Part shown: positions 53,313-64,000 of the stretch, one piece after another
Layout of the letters: each line of letters begins with the position of its first letter
How positions within the stretch are numbered: position 1 is the stretch's first letter
Assembly (NCBI RefSeq): GCF_020010925.1
Contig: NZ_JAGJBZ010000002.1
Span: 2,356,001 to 2,420,000 of the forward strand
DNA length: 64,000 nt
Reading direction: 5' to 3'
Origin: Streptomyces griseiscabiei
GTDB lineage: Bacteria; Actinomycetota; Actinomycetes; Streptomycetales; Streptomycetaceae
Made by a program: the position numbers and the translations under genes
The notes under the pieces: model-generated
Database searches by the model: none
The model's input: only the letters and a program-made list of their open reading frames with translations
What the model was told of the DNA's origin: nothing

Positions 53313-55073
53313 ATGACCGCCGCCCCGACCGGCCCGCCCTTCTCCGTCCACGACATACCCTTCAGCGCGCACGGCTCCTGGTTCGGCATCTCTCCCGTGC
53401 TGGCGGAGAAGACACGCGCCGAGGACCTCCACCTCGTCTCGCACCAGAACGGCATGCACGCCGTCCTGCGCCTCGTCCCCCTCGACGCGGCGACGGGGGA
53501 GCGGGCAGAGACCCGTGTTGAGGCGACACCGGGCCTGCTCAGCTGGACCGGTGCGGACGGGCGCATCGACCTCGCCTACGAGTCGCCGGACACCGTACGC
53601 GTACACGGCACCGGTCTCGGGTTCGGCATCAGCGCGGCGGCTCACGCCCTGACCCCGTTCAGCGGGACCTACTTCTACCGCGACCCGGTGGACGGCGCGT
53701 ATGTGTTCACCTCCTACGAGACCGGGCGCCGCTACCGCGTCACCGTGCTGTCCGGCACGGTCGCCGACGTGACCGGTTCCCAGGCCCTGGGCGCCGGGGA
53801 GCGCGGCCTCACGGTCACCGCCGGGGCCGACGGCTCGTGGGAGGTCGCGATCGAGGAACTCGACAGCGCGCGAGCGCCCTTCCGCTCGCGGGCCGCGTTC
53901 GGCGAGGTCGTGGAGGCAGCACGGCAGTCGTTCGCCGAGTTCGTCGACACACTCGCCCCGTGGCGTTCGGCCACCACCCCGGCCGCCGAACTCGCCGCCT
54001 ATGTGGTCTGGTCGGCGACCGTGCGCCCGGCGGGTCTCGTCACCCGTCCCGCCGTACTGATGTCCAAGCACTGGATGGACAAGGTGTGGAGCTGGGACCA
54101 CTGCTTCAACGCCCTTGCCCTGGCGCCCGGTTGCCCGGACCTGGCCTGGGACCAGTTCTCCCTCCCCTTCGACCACCAGGACGAGAGCGGCGCGCTGCCC
54201 GACTCCGTCACCCACTCCGAGGTCCTCCACAACTTCGTCAAACCCCCTATCCACGGCTGGACCTTCGGGCACCTCCGCAGACGGCTGCCCGAGCCGCTCA
54301 CCCGTGCGCAACTGACCGAGGCGTACGACAGACTGACCCGCTGGACGGACTTCTGGCTCACCGCGCGACGCGCACCCGGCGCGGCCCTGCCCCACTACCA
54401 GCACGGCAACGACAGCGGCTGGGACAACGCCACCACCTTCGACCCCGAACGCGTGGTCGTCACCGCCGACCTGGCCGCCTTCCTCATCCTCCAACTGCGT
54501 GAACTTGCCGACCTGGCCACCGACCTGGACCGGCACGACGACGCCCGCACCTGGACGCGTACGGCTGACGCGACCCAGGCCGCGCTGCTCGAACAGCTCT
54601 GGACCGGCGAGCGGTTCGTTGCCCGGGGCCTGGACAGCCAGGACACCTGGAGCAGCGCCAGCCTGCTCGACCTGATGCCCATCGCGCTGGGCGAGCACCT
54701 GCCCGAAAGCGTCAGCAGCGTCCTGGCCGACCGCATCGAGGCTCACCTCACCTCGCACGGCCTGGCCACCGAACTTCCCACCTCGCCGCACTACCTCTCC
54801 GACGGCTACTGGCGCGGCCCGATCTGGGCCCCCGCCACCGTCCTCGTCGAGGACGGCCTGCGCCGGGCCGGGCACATACGCCTCGCGGACGAGATCAGCG
54901 CCCGCTTCCGCGCCCTGTGCGAAACCTCCGGATTCGCCGAGAACTTCGATGCACTGACCGGCGAGGGACTGCGCGACCGCGCCTACACCTGGACCGCGAG
55001 CAGCTACCTCCTCCTCGCCGAAGCCCACGAACTCCGGCGCGCGGACACCAGAACCAACACCACCGTCGCCTGA
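53313..55073 (+). CDS. Clan GH-G glycosidase (GH37/GH63-like), intracellular
   Basis: 586 residues from the ATG at 53,313. N-terminal beta-sandwich, then an (alpha/alpha)6 barrel with SKHWMDKVWSWDHCFNALAL, FDHQDESGALPD, HGNDSGWDNATTFD (catalytic Asp region) and FAENFDALTGEGLRDRAYTW. These are features of GH63/GH37 (glucosidase I, trehalase, mannosylglycerate hydrolase) families. No signal peptide, so it works on the sugar brought in by the ABC importer. A terminal alpha-linked glucose or related residue is the probable target. Confidence 0.85.
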   Translation: MTAAPTGPPFSVHDIPFSAHGSWFGISPVLAEKTRAEDLHLVSHQNGMHAVLRLVPLDAATGERAETRVEATPGLLSWTGADGRIDLAYESPDTVRVHGTGLGFGISAAAHALTPFSGTYFYRDPVDGAYVFTSYETGRRYRVTVLSGTVADVTGSQALGAGERGLTVTAGADGSWEVAIEELDSARAPFRSRAAFGEVVEAARQSFAEFVDTLAPWRSATTPAAELAAYVVWSATVRPAGLVTRPAVLMSKHWMDKVWSWDHCFNALALAPGCPDLAWDQFSLPFDHQDESGALPDSVTHSEVLHNFVKPPIHGWTFGHLRRRLPEPLTRAQLTEAYDRLTRWTDFWLTARRAPGAALPHYQHGNDSGWDNATTFDPERVVVTADLAAFLILQLRELADLATDLDRHDDARTWTRTADATQAALLEQLWTGERFVARGLDSQDTWSSASLLDLMPIALGEHLPESVSSVLADRIEAHLTSHGLATELPTSPHYLSDGYWRGPIWAPATVLVEDGLRRAGHIRLADEISARFRALCETSGFAENFDALTGEGLRDRAYTWTASSYLLLAEAHELRRADTRTNTTVA

Positions 55074-55157
55074 TTCGCGAGCGACCACTCACCCATACGT
55101 CCGGCACGGGGGCCGGCGCAGCAACAACCAGCCGTACCCCTGAAGGGACGTAAGCAC

Positions 55158-58100
55158 ATGACAGGAATCGGGCAAAGACGCTCGACCACGAGACGCCTTC
55201 TCCACGGCATCACCAAGTCGCTGCTCTCGCTGACCGTCATAGCAGGCGCCACCACCGTGATGGTGACGCCTGCCTCCGCCGCCACCCCCACCCTCACCGT
55301 CGACCTGGGCACCACCACCGGAGCCTTCCACGGCGGTGCCTCCGGGGTGCTGTACGGCCTGTACGGGCCGGACGTGCCGACCGACAACCTCATCGAGGGG
55401 ATGGGCCTGCAGACCATCAACACGAAGGCCCAGGACGGACAGCAGCACCCGGGCTCGGACGTACTGGAGGTCGCCAAGCCGTTCGTGGACACCGGCGGCA
55501 AAGACATCATGATCTACATGACGGACGTGTACCGCACGTTCAGTTACGAACGCGCCAGCTACGCCGCCTACCAGTCGGCCATGAGGACCCAGATCGAGCA
55601 GGTGCTGGCCAGCCCCTACAAGGACCGTGTCGTCCTCGTCCCTTACAACGAGCCCGACGGCATGTGGTTCCAGGGCATGCGCACCCAGGCAGGGCCGCTG
55701 GCCTCCTTCAACGCCGAGTGGCTCCAGACGTACAACTTCATCAAGGGCCTGTGGCCCGCGGCGCGGATAGCCGGACCCAACCTTTCCAGCTACACCGAGT
55801 TCGCCTACAAGGGCTTCCTCACCTACTGCAAGGCCAACAACTGCCTGCCGGACGTCACGACCTGGCACACCCTGGGCAGCCCCGCGGACGTGCGCAGCAC
55901 CACCGACAACTACCGCGCGGCCGAGACCGCGGTGGGGACCGGCTCGCACCTGCCGATCAACCTCAACGAGTACGCCTTCCGCTACCACCTGACCGACCCC
56001 GGCCAGATGGTGCAGTGGATCGCGGCCATGGAGGACGAGAAGATCGACGGAAACCTGCCCTACTGGAACATCAACGGCAACCTCGGCGACTCCGCCGCGG
56101 CCCAGAACACCCCCAACGCCCAGTGGTGGCTCTACAACTGGTACAGCTCCATGACCGGCAACACGGTCAAGGTCACCGGCGCCGCCAACAACGCCGCGTA
56201 CACCCTCCAGGGCCTGGCGAGCCTGGACACGGCCAAGAAGCAGGCCCGCGTCATCCTCGCCGGGGGCGGCACGAGCGGCGACTCCAACACGGTCATCAAG
56301 AACATCGACCCCGCCGTCTTCGGCAGCACCGTGCACGTCAGCGTCTTCCAGGACCGCTACAGCGGCTACATCGGCGCGGCGGCCACCCCGACGCGGCTCT
56401 CCGACGCCGACGTCGCCGTGGGCTCCGACGGCTCGATCACCCTGCCCATCACCCTCGACGCGATGTCCGCGTACGAGGTGGTCGTCTCCCCTGGCGGCAC
56501 CGGTAGCGCCACCGCCTCCGACAGCACCTGGTCGGCCAGCTACGAGGCCGAGAGCGCCACGCTCAGCGGCAGCGGCTACAACATCAACACCGAGGGCACC
56601 ACCAGCAGACTCGACAAGTTCGCCACCTCGGGTACGAAGGATGTCGGCGGCCTGCGCACCGGCTCGACCACGGTGATCTCCTTCCCTGTCTCCGTCCCCA
56701 CCACCGGCGACTACGACCTGTCGGTGTTCGGCAGCAGCTACGCCAAGGACGCCGACGTCAAGGGCCCGACGAACGTGTACGCGCGGGTCGACGGCGGCGC
56801 CTCGACCAGGGTCGACATACCGGTGGGCTTCCAGTGGGTGGTGTGGGGGCACAGCGACACCACGGTGCACCTCACCGCGGGCAGCCACACCATCACCCTG
56901 GCCACCACCGGGGACAACGGCGCGGCGACCGTCGGCGACGCCATCATCGACAAGATCGACCTCCGGTACAAGGACGCCGCGGTCCAGGGCACCACGCTCT
57001 ACGAGGCCGAGCAGGCCAACCTCTCCGACAACGGCACCGCTTCCTACACCTCCCAGGGTCAGTCCGGCGCCGGCGCGGTGAACCTCACCTCCGGCAAGTC
57101 CGCCACGTTCTGGGTCTACTCCGCCCGTGACGGCTACGCGGACCTGACGGCCCGCTTCCGCAACACCGGCCAGGCCGGCCTCACCGTCAACGGCAAGGCA
57201 GCCGACGACCAGACCCTCTCCGGCGCGACGACCGGCGCCTGGTCCACCTCCGCCAACCGGGTCTACCTCAACAGCGGCATCAACAAGGTCAAGGTGACCG
57301 GCACCAGCGGCACCCTCGCCCTGGACGACCTGGCCGTCACCCCGTTCAGCGCCACCGACGCCGTCACCACCGGAAACGTCGTCACCTACCAGGCCGAGAA
57401 CGGCACCCTCACCGGCACCGCGGCCACCGACACCACCTACAGCCAGGCCAACGGCGGCGTCGTCACCGGCATCGGCAACGGAACCGCCAACTCCCTCACC
57501 CTCAACGTCAACGCGCCCGAGGCCGGCACGTACGCCATGACCATGCGCTACGCCAACAACGAGGAACTGCCCTCCAACCACTACAACCCCGACCTGTACG
57601 CCGAGCACGCCGACGTCAGTGTCAACGGCGGCACCGCCACCCGCGTCAACTTCGCCAGCACCCTGCACTGGAACCAGTTCAACAACTACACGGTTCCCGT
57701 CACCCTCGCCGCGGGCGCGAACACGGTGAAGTTCACCGCCTCGCAGCTCTACAACTACGACGGCACCACCATCGGCGTGGTCTACTCCGGCGGCGGCAGC
57801 GACATCGGCCAGCCCATGCGCTCCAGCTCCGCGCCCCACCTCGACCAGGTCTCCTTCGCACCCGCGAGCCTGCACATCGGCGCCTCGACCGGCTTCTCCT
57901 CCACGGCCGTCGCCCAGCACAGCGGGCTCTGCCTCGAAGACCCCGCCCAGTCCACCGCCGACGGCACCCAGTACCAGCAGAACACTTGCGGAAGCGGCGA
58001 GGCACAGCGCTTCGACTTCCACCCCGTCACCGGCGCCACCGACACCTACACCGTCGTCAACCACTCCAGCGGCAAGTGCCTCGACATCTCCGCCCTCTCC

Positions 58101-58352
58101 ACGGCCAACGGCGCCGCCGTCCAGCAGTGGACCTGCCTCGGCGCCGCCAACCAACGGTTCACCCTCAGGCCCGTCACCGCACTCGGCAACAGCCACGACT
58201 ACCAACTAGTCGCCGCACACAGCGGCAAGTGCGTCGACGTCAGCACCATCTCCACCGCACCCGGCGCCCTCGTCCACCAATGGACCTGTGACACGGGAAG
58301 CACGCTGACCACCAAGAAGAACCAGATCTGGCGGCTCTCCGGCAAGGACTGA
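55158..58352 (+). CDS. Large secreted glycosidase paralogue with CBM and ricin-type lectin domains
   Basis: 1064 residues. Signal peptide (SLLSLTVIAGATTVMVTPAS, cut near ASAATP). Residues 40-450 parallel the 894-residue protein: VPYNEPDGMWF and LPINLNEYAFRYHL hold the two catalytic Glu. Two or three CBM6/35-like domains follow (YEAESATLSGSGY, YEAEQANLSD, YQAENGTLTG). Residues about 915-1064 add a ricin B-type trefoil with repeated CLD...QW elements. Part of the LacI-controlled cluster; substrate probably a plant or microbial polysaccharide. Confidence 0.78.
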   Translation: MTGIGQRRSTTRRLLHGITKSLLSLTVIAGATTVMVTPASAATPTLTVDLGTTTGAFHGGASGVLYGLYGPDVPTDNLIEGMGLQTINTKAQDGQQHPGSDVLEVAKPFVDTGGKDIMIYMTDVYRTFSYERASYAAYQSAMRTQIEQVLASPYKDRVVLVPYNEPDGMWFQGMRTQAGPLASFNAEWLQTYNFIKGLWPAARIAGPNLSSYTEFAYKGFLTYCKANNCLPDVTTWHTLGSPADVRSTTDNYRAAETAVGTGSHLPINLNEYAFRYHLTDPGQMVQWIAAMEDEKIDGNLPYWNINGNLGDSAAAQNTPNAQWWLYNWYSSMTGNTVKVTGAANNAAYTLQGLASLDTAKKQARVILAGGGTSGDSNTVIKNIDPAVFGSTVHVSVFQDRYSGYIGAAATPTRLSDADVAVGSDGSITLPITLDAMSAYEVVVSPGGTGSATASDSTWSASYEAESATLSGSGYNINTEGTTSRLDKFATSGTKDVGGLRTGSTTVISFPVSVPTTGDYDLSVFGSSYAKDADVKGPTNVYARVDGGASTRVDIPVGFQWVVWGHSDTTVHLTAGSHTITLATTGDNGAATVGDAIIDKIDLRYKDAAVQGTTLYEAEQANLSDNGTASYTSQGQSGAGAVNLTSGKSATFWVYSARDGYADLTARFRNTGQAGLTVNGKAADDQTLSGATTGAWSTSANRVYLNSGINKVKVTGTSGTLALDDLAVTPFSATDAVTTGNVVTYQAENGTLTGTAATDTTYSQANGGVVTGIGNGTANSLTLNVNAPEAGTYAMTMRYANNEELPSNHYNPDLYAEHADVSVNGGTATRVNFASTLHWNQFNNYTVPVTLAAGANTVKFTASQLYNYDGTTIGVVYSGGGSDIGQPMRSSSAPHLDQVSFAPASLHIGASTGFSSTAVAQHSGLCLEDPAQSTADGTQYQQNTCGSGEAQRFDFHPVTGATDTYTVVNHSSGKCLDISALSTANGAAVQQWTCLGAANQRFTLRPVTALGNSHDYQLVAAHSGKCVDVSTISTAPGALVHQWTCDTGSTLTTKKNQIWRLSGKD

Positions 58353-58426
58353 CCAGCAGCGGATCCCGCTGAGTCTCCCGGTCGCACCGGCAGAAACAGG
58401 CCCTGACTTCTCTGCGGGATCACGTG

Positions 58427-58459
58427 AGAGGGGCCACGACACTCGGTCGTGGCCCCTCT
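58427..58459 (+). terminator. Strong terminator closing the carbohydrate cluster
   Basis: AGAGGGGCCACGAC and GTCGTGGCCCCTCT: perfect 14-bp stem, 5-base loop ACTCG, followed by TCTCGT. It lies 75 bp after the glycosidase stop. Confidence 0.9.
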
Positions 58460-61141
<2,682 letters not shown>

Positions 61142-61287
61142 CGCCGTCCACCAGGATTGATCGAGGCGGTCAGGTCTCGGGCCTCTTACCGGCGGCTTGG
61201 CGTAGTTGCCGAAGGCCTCCTGCTCGACGCTGGGTCACGCCAATCACCCCGCCGGTACTTGTTGTCCGCCTCGCTCGCTGAGCTCTG

Positions 61288-61400
61288 CCACACTCCCGCC
61301 CGACGAGTTGCTCCAGCTGCCGTTCACCGGCTCAGAAGCCGTCGACATGGGTAGCCACGGCCTCGCCAAGCGCGCCATCCATCTCCGCGTCCGCTGCTTT
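61288..61400 (+). pseudogene. SDR fragment related to the 30-kb SDR
   Basis: Reads LPPDELLQLPFTGSEAVDMG then SHGLAKRAIHLRVR, aligned with TPADDLLDLPFTDPQVVGQG and AYGLAKYGNQLRVQ of the SDR at 30,078. The catalytic Tyr is replaced (SHGLAK for AYGLAK). Only about 35 residues survive. Confidence 0.65.
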
Positions 61401-61456
61401 CCTGCTCGGCTCTACCGCTACCTTTCATCACTGGAAGTCCAACTGAGCTGACCTCG

Positions 61457-61805
61457 GGTGTGGCACCGGCGTCCGGGGCCGGCGCGGTCAGGCGCCGGCA
61501 AGCTCTCTCGTCCGTTCACGGTGCGCTGTACCGCGTGTTTCCTCATTCCCCGAGCAGCCGGCCCAGCCATCGCAGTCGTGCCGCCTGGGTCGCCCGGGAC
61601 ACCTCGGCCTGTGGTGCCATCAGGTCGTAGCCGTGGAAACCGCCGGGCCACACGTGGAGTTCGGCGACCCCACCCGCCTGCCAGATCCGCGAGGCGTACG
61701 CAACGGTCTCATCCCGGAAGGTCTCCGCGGAGCCGACGTCCAGGAAGGCCGCCGGCAGCCCGGACAGGTCCTCGGCCCTGGCCGGCGCGGCGTAGACGGG
61801 CACGT
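61457..61805 (-). repeat. Long inverted repeat, right arm
   Basis: Reverse-complement copy of 31,724-32,074. The two arms enclose about 29.4 kb. Confidence 0.85.
61543..61803 (-). pseudogene. HSL-family hydrolase, C-terminal remnant
   Basis: Reads VYAAPARAEDLSGLPAAFLD, VGSAETFRDETVAYASRIWQ and GGFHGYDLMAPQAEVSRATQ to the stop, nearly identical to the last 85 residues of the hydrolase at 31,017-31,985. It retains the Asp and His but not the HGGG or Ser nucleophile, so it cannot be active. Confidence 0.88.
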
Positions 61806-61940
61806 TGCATGCTCTTCGGACGGGAAGTCAGGTCGGGCATGCCTGTGATCTCGGTGCCCCGGGCCGCGAGGTGCCATTGGCGCCGTAGGCCGGTGTCCAC
61901 GCCTTCTGCGGCCGGAGGGCCGACGGGTACGTGTTGCAGC

Positions 61941-61979
61941 GCCGTCGGGCGGGCGATTCTTGTCCGCCCGCCCGACGGC
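61941..61979 (-). terminator. Terminator of the second S8 protease gene
   Basis: GCCGTCGGGCGGGCG and CGCCCGCCCGACGGC form a perfect 15-bp stem with a 9-base loop, 75 bp beyond the protease stop. Confidence 0.88.
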
Positions 61980-62053
61980 CGAGTAGGCCAGGTAGCCCGC
62001 GTCGCCGCCCTGGTAGTACGTGGCGGTCGCGGCGGAGTTCCGTCGGGAGTCGG

Positions 62054-64000
62054 TTACTGCGTGAAGGTCAGGGCCGTGCGGCCCACGGTGCTGGAGCCGT
62101 CGCCGTACTCGACGACCCCGAGGTCGCGCTCACCCGGTACGGCCCCGGGCCAGGTGACCGTCAGATCGCGCAGGTCACCGGCAACGACCTGCTGGTTGGC
62201 GGGGGTGACCACGGCGTGGGCGGCCGGGGTGTTCTGGCCGACCTTCCAGGTCCAGAGGGTGAACTGCTGGCTCGTCGAGCCTTCCGGGAGTTCGGACTGG
62301 ACGATGTACACCTCGTAGTCGCCGGGCGGCAGGTCGGCGTGTTCGTCCGAGCCGGCGTTCGGTGAGGGACTGACAAGTGTGCCGTCGGCGTCGAACGCGT
62401 ACAGGTCGAGGTTGCTGCCGGGCAGGTGATCGGCCCCCGTGGTCGCCACCCGGGTGAACGGGGCGTCCTGCGGGACGTGGACCTGTGTCTTCGCCACCGC
62501 GTCCGACGTGTGCGGATCGGCCGCGAAGTCCGTGGTGTCGGTGCCGATGAGGGTTCCGGTGGTTTTCTCCGGGCTGTAGAGATCCGCCTTCGCGGTCAGT
62601 TCGCCGGTCCAGCCCACCCGGGTGGTGAGCGCGGTGGGGTTCCGGCCGTCGACGGAGACCTCGTGCGGCGCGGCGAGTAGGGTGGCGCGCAGGACGATCG
62701 GGCTGGTGACCCTGTGGTGGCTGTGGGTGTCGCTCCAGGTGAGTGAGCCGTACGACCAGTCGCCGTAGGCGGCGTCGGTGCGGGTGAGCTGCACCTTGTA
62801 GGTTGCCGACTCGCCCGGGCTCAGGGTCAGTCGCTTCGGGGTGAGTTGCGCCTTGTAGCCGGGTGGGGTCTGGAGGGTCGCCTGGTAGGTGGCGGTCTCC
62901 GTGGCCACGTTGGTGACGGTACGGGTGAGTGTCTGGCGGCCGGCCAGGTCGCCGACCGCGATCGACGCGTAGTTCAGGTCGCTCGGGTCGGTCTTCGGAG
63001 CGGTGGCGCAGGCGTCGGTGGCGTCCTCCGCCGTCGGCTCCTGGCCGATGGAGCACAGGTACGACGTCCAGTCGGCCGAAGTGGAGTCGTACACCAGGCC
63101 GGGGTCGGCGGCGAGGGCCGGCCGGACCTGGCCGGCGCCGTAGTCGAGCGGGGTCGCCGAGTCCGCGCCCTGCTGGCCTGTGGGACGCTGCCGGCCTATG
63201 GGCTTGCCCTCGTTGTCGGTTGCCGAGGCCGTCGTCATCAAGGCCGACTTGACCTCCATCGGCGACCAATCGGGGTGCAGGGACTTCAGCAGCGTCGCGA
63301 GGCCCGAGATGTGCGGGGCAGCCATCGACGTACCGTCCATGAAGCCGAAGTGGCCCGCGTATCCGCCGGCGCCTCCCGGAACGGTGCCCGCTGCGATCAT
63401 GCTGCCCGGTGCGGAGAGGTCGGGCTTGAGCAGGTCGCCGTTGCTGAAGGGGTCGGGGCCGCCGGAGGAGAAGTCGGAGACGGCGGGAGCCTGTGTGCGG
63501 ACGCTCCGCGAGGGGGTGAGTTCGGCGGAGGCACCCTCCGTCGCGGCGTAGGCCCTGACCTTCGCACCGTCCTCCTGGCCCAGCGGGAACATGGGGACGG
63601 AGAAGTCGCCCCAGAGGTAGCTCTGGGAGCTGGAGGGCGTGTTGGAGACGATGACTGCCACGCCTCCGGCGTCCCGTACTTCGTTGGCCTTGTCGACGAT
63701 CAGGTTGACACCGCGGTCGCAGGCGACGATCTTCCCCTTCACCTTGGCCGCGTCCAGGGTGCCCGTGAAGCACATCGCTGCCTCGGCGGGGTCCGCCGAC
63801 TCCTTGCGAGCGTCGACGGCGTTGATCAGCGGGGCGGTGGGGATTCCCGTACTGAAGCCGCTGTTGGTGAACCGGCTTCCGTCGCCCAGGGCCAGCGCGT
63901 AGTCGTATTTCGTGTCATGGGTGGTTGCCGCCACCGTCGTGACCCAGGGGGCGGTGTTCTCCACCGTGTTCGGGCCCAGGTTGCTGGCTGCCGCGGAGAC
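62054..64000 (-). CDS. Secreted subtilisin-like protease with PA domain (5' end outside window)
   Basis: At least 648 residues; the frame continues past the right edge (VSAAASNLGPNTVENTAPWV), so the signal peptide, propeptide and the Asp/His of the triad are missing here. Visible: a PA domain (CFTGTLDAAKVKGKIVACDR, GGVAVIVSNTP), the catalytic Ser in MDGTSMAAPHISGLATLL (codon at about 63,327), a Fn3-like domain typical of cucumisin-type subtilases (TVTNVATETATYQATLQTPP), and a C-terminal beta-domain. An extracellular endoprotease followed by a 15-bp-stem terminator. Confidence 0.9.
   Translation of the reverse strand, partial: VSAAASNLGPNTVENTAPWVTTVAATTHDTKYDYALALGDGSRFTNSGFSTGIPTAPLINAVDARKESADPAEAAMCFTGTLDAAKVKGKIVACDRGVNLIVDKANEVRDAGGVAVIVSNTPSSSQSYLWGDFSVPMFPLGQEDGAKVRAYAATEGASAELTPSRSVRTQAPAVSDFSSGGPDPFSNGDLLKPDLSAPGSMIAAGTVPGGAGGYAGHFGFMDGTSMAAPHISGLATLLKSLHPDWSPMEVKSALMTTASATDNEGKPIGRQRPTGQQGADSATPLDYGAGQVRPALAADPGLVYDSTSADWTSYLCSIGQEPTAEDATDACATAPKTDPSDLNYASIAVGDLAGRQTLTRTVTNVATETATYQATLQTPPGYKAQLTPKRLTLSPGESATYKVQLTRTDAAYGDWSYGSLTWSDTHSHHRVTSPIVLRATLLAAPHEVSVDGRNPTALTTRVGWTGELTAKADLYSPEKTTGTLIGTDTTDFAADPHTSDAVAKTQVHVPQDAPFTRVATTGADHLPGSNLDLYAFDADGTLVSPSPNAGSDEHADLPPGDYEVYIVQSELPEGSTSQQFTLWTWKVGQNTPAAHAVVTPANQQVVAGDLRDLTVTWPGAVPGERDLGVVEYGDGSSTVGRTALTFTQ

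Overview
The base composition (about 70% GC), heavy use of GTG starts, 4-bp ATGA/GTGA overlaps, the secreted proteases and glycosidases, and the many LysR/GntR/MarR/TetR/LacI regulators all point to a Streptomyces or close relative. The number of transposase scars, truncated genes and partial duplications suggests an accessory region such as a chromosome arm or a large plasmid. No tRNA, rRNA or CRISPR array was seen.

0-10.8 kb: an SMP-30/NHL-type protein, a LysR/EamA divergent pair, then a GntR-controlled aromatic meta-cleavage operon (GalB-, GalC- and GalD-like enzymes plus a type I extradiol dioxygenase and a MarR regulator). An NDH-2-like flavoprotein, a HAD phosphatase, a dodecin and the C-terminal stump of an ergothioneine gene (egtD) follow. 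The egtD break at about 10,773 marks the left edge of an island.

10.8-24.7 kb: a patchwork island. It holds an XRE repressor with iterated dyad sites, a DUF6083 protein, an unknown protein and a UvrD-like helicase, then IS110, IS5 and ISL3 scars. Between the scars lies the most interesting locus of the window. This is a six-gene minus-strand operon encoding a ubiquitin-like protein, a cysteine-less E2-like protein, a JAB-E1 fusion, a CD-NTase (cGAS-like), a second E2-like protein with a candidate catalytic Cys, and a single-pass membrane protein. It is divergent from a HigB-like toxin and a HigA-ImmA metalloprotease fusion, and two copies of a 29-bp palindrome lie between them. I read it as a CBASS-type antiphage system carrying its own ubiquitin-like conjugation cascade, with expression possibly gated by the protease-linked repressor.

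24.9-36 kb: a large secreted subtilase, a TetR/SDR pair, two HSL-type hydrolases, a PaaI-like thioesterase, and several remnants. The remnants include a decayed second copy of the dioxygenase/MarR locus of 7 kb and an aldo/keto reductase fragment.

36-45 kb: an MFS transporter with a GH78 alpha-L-rhamnosidase, a TetR regulator, a truncated HAD gene, a membrane metallophosphoesterase and an aldo/keto reductase.

45-58.5 kb: a carbohydrate-use cluster. A LacI regulator with CGAACCGGTTCG operators, a three-component ABC sugar importer and a GH37/GH63-like glucosidase are flanked by two paralogous large secreted glycosidases.

58.5-64 kb: an aldo/keto reductase whose 5' end is tandemly duplicated, its divergent XRE regulator, a scar with pieces of the 30-32 kb SDR and hydrolase genes in rearranged order, and the 3' part of a second subtilase that runs off the window.
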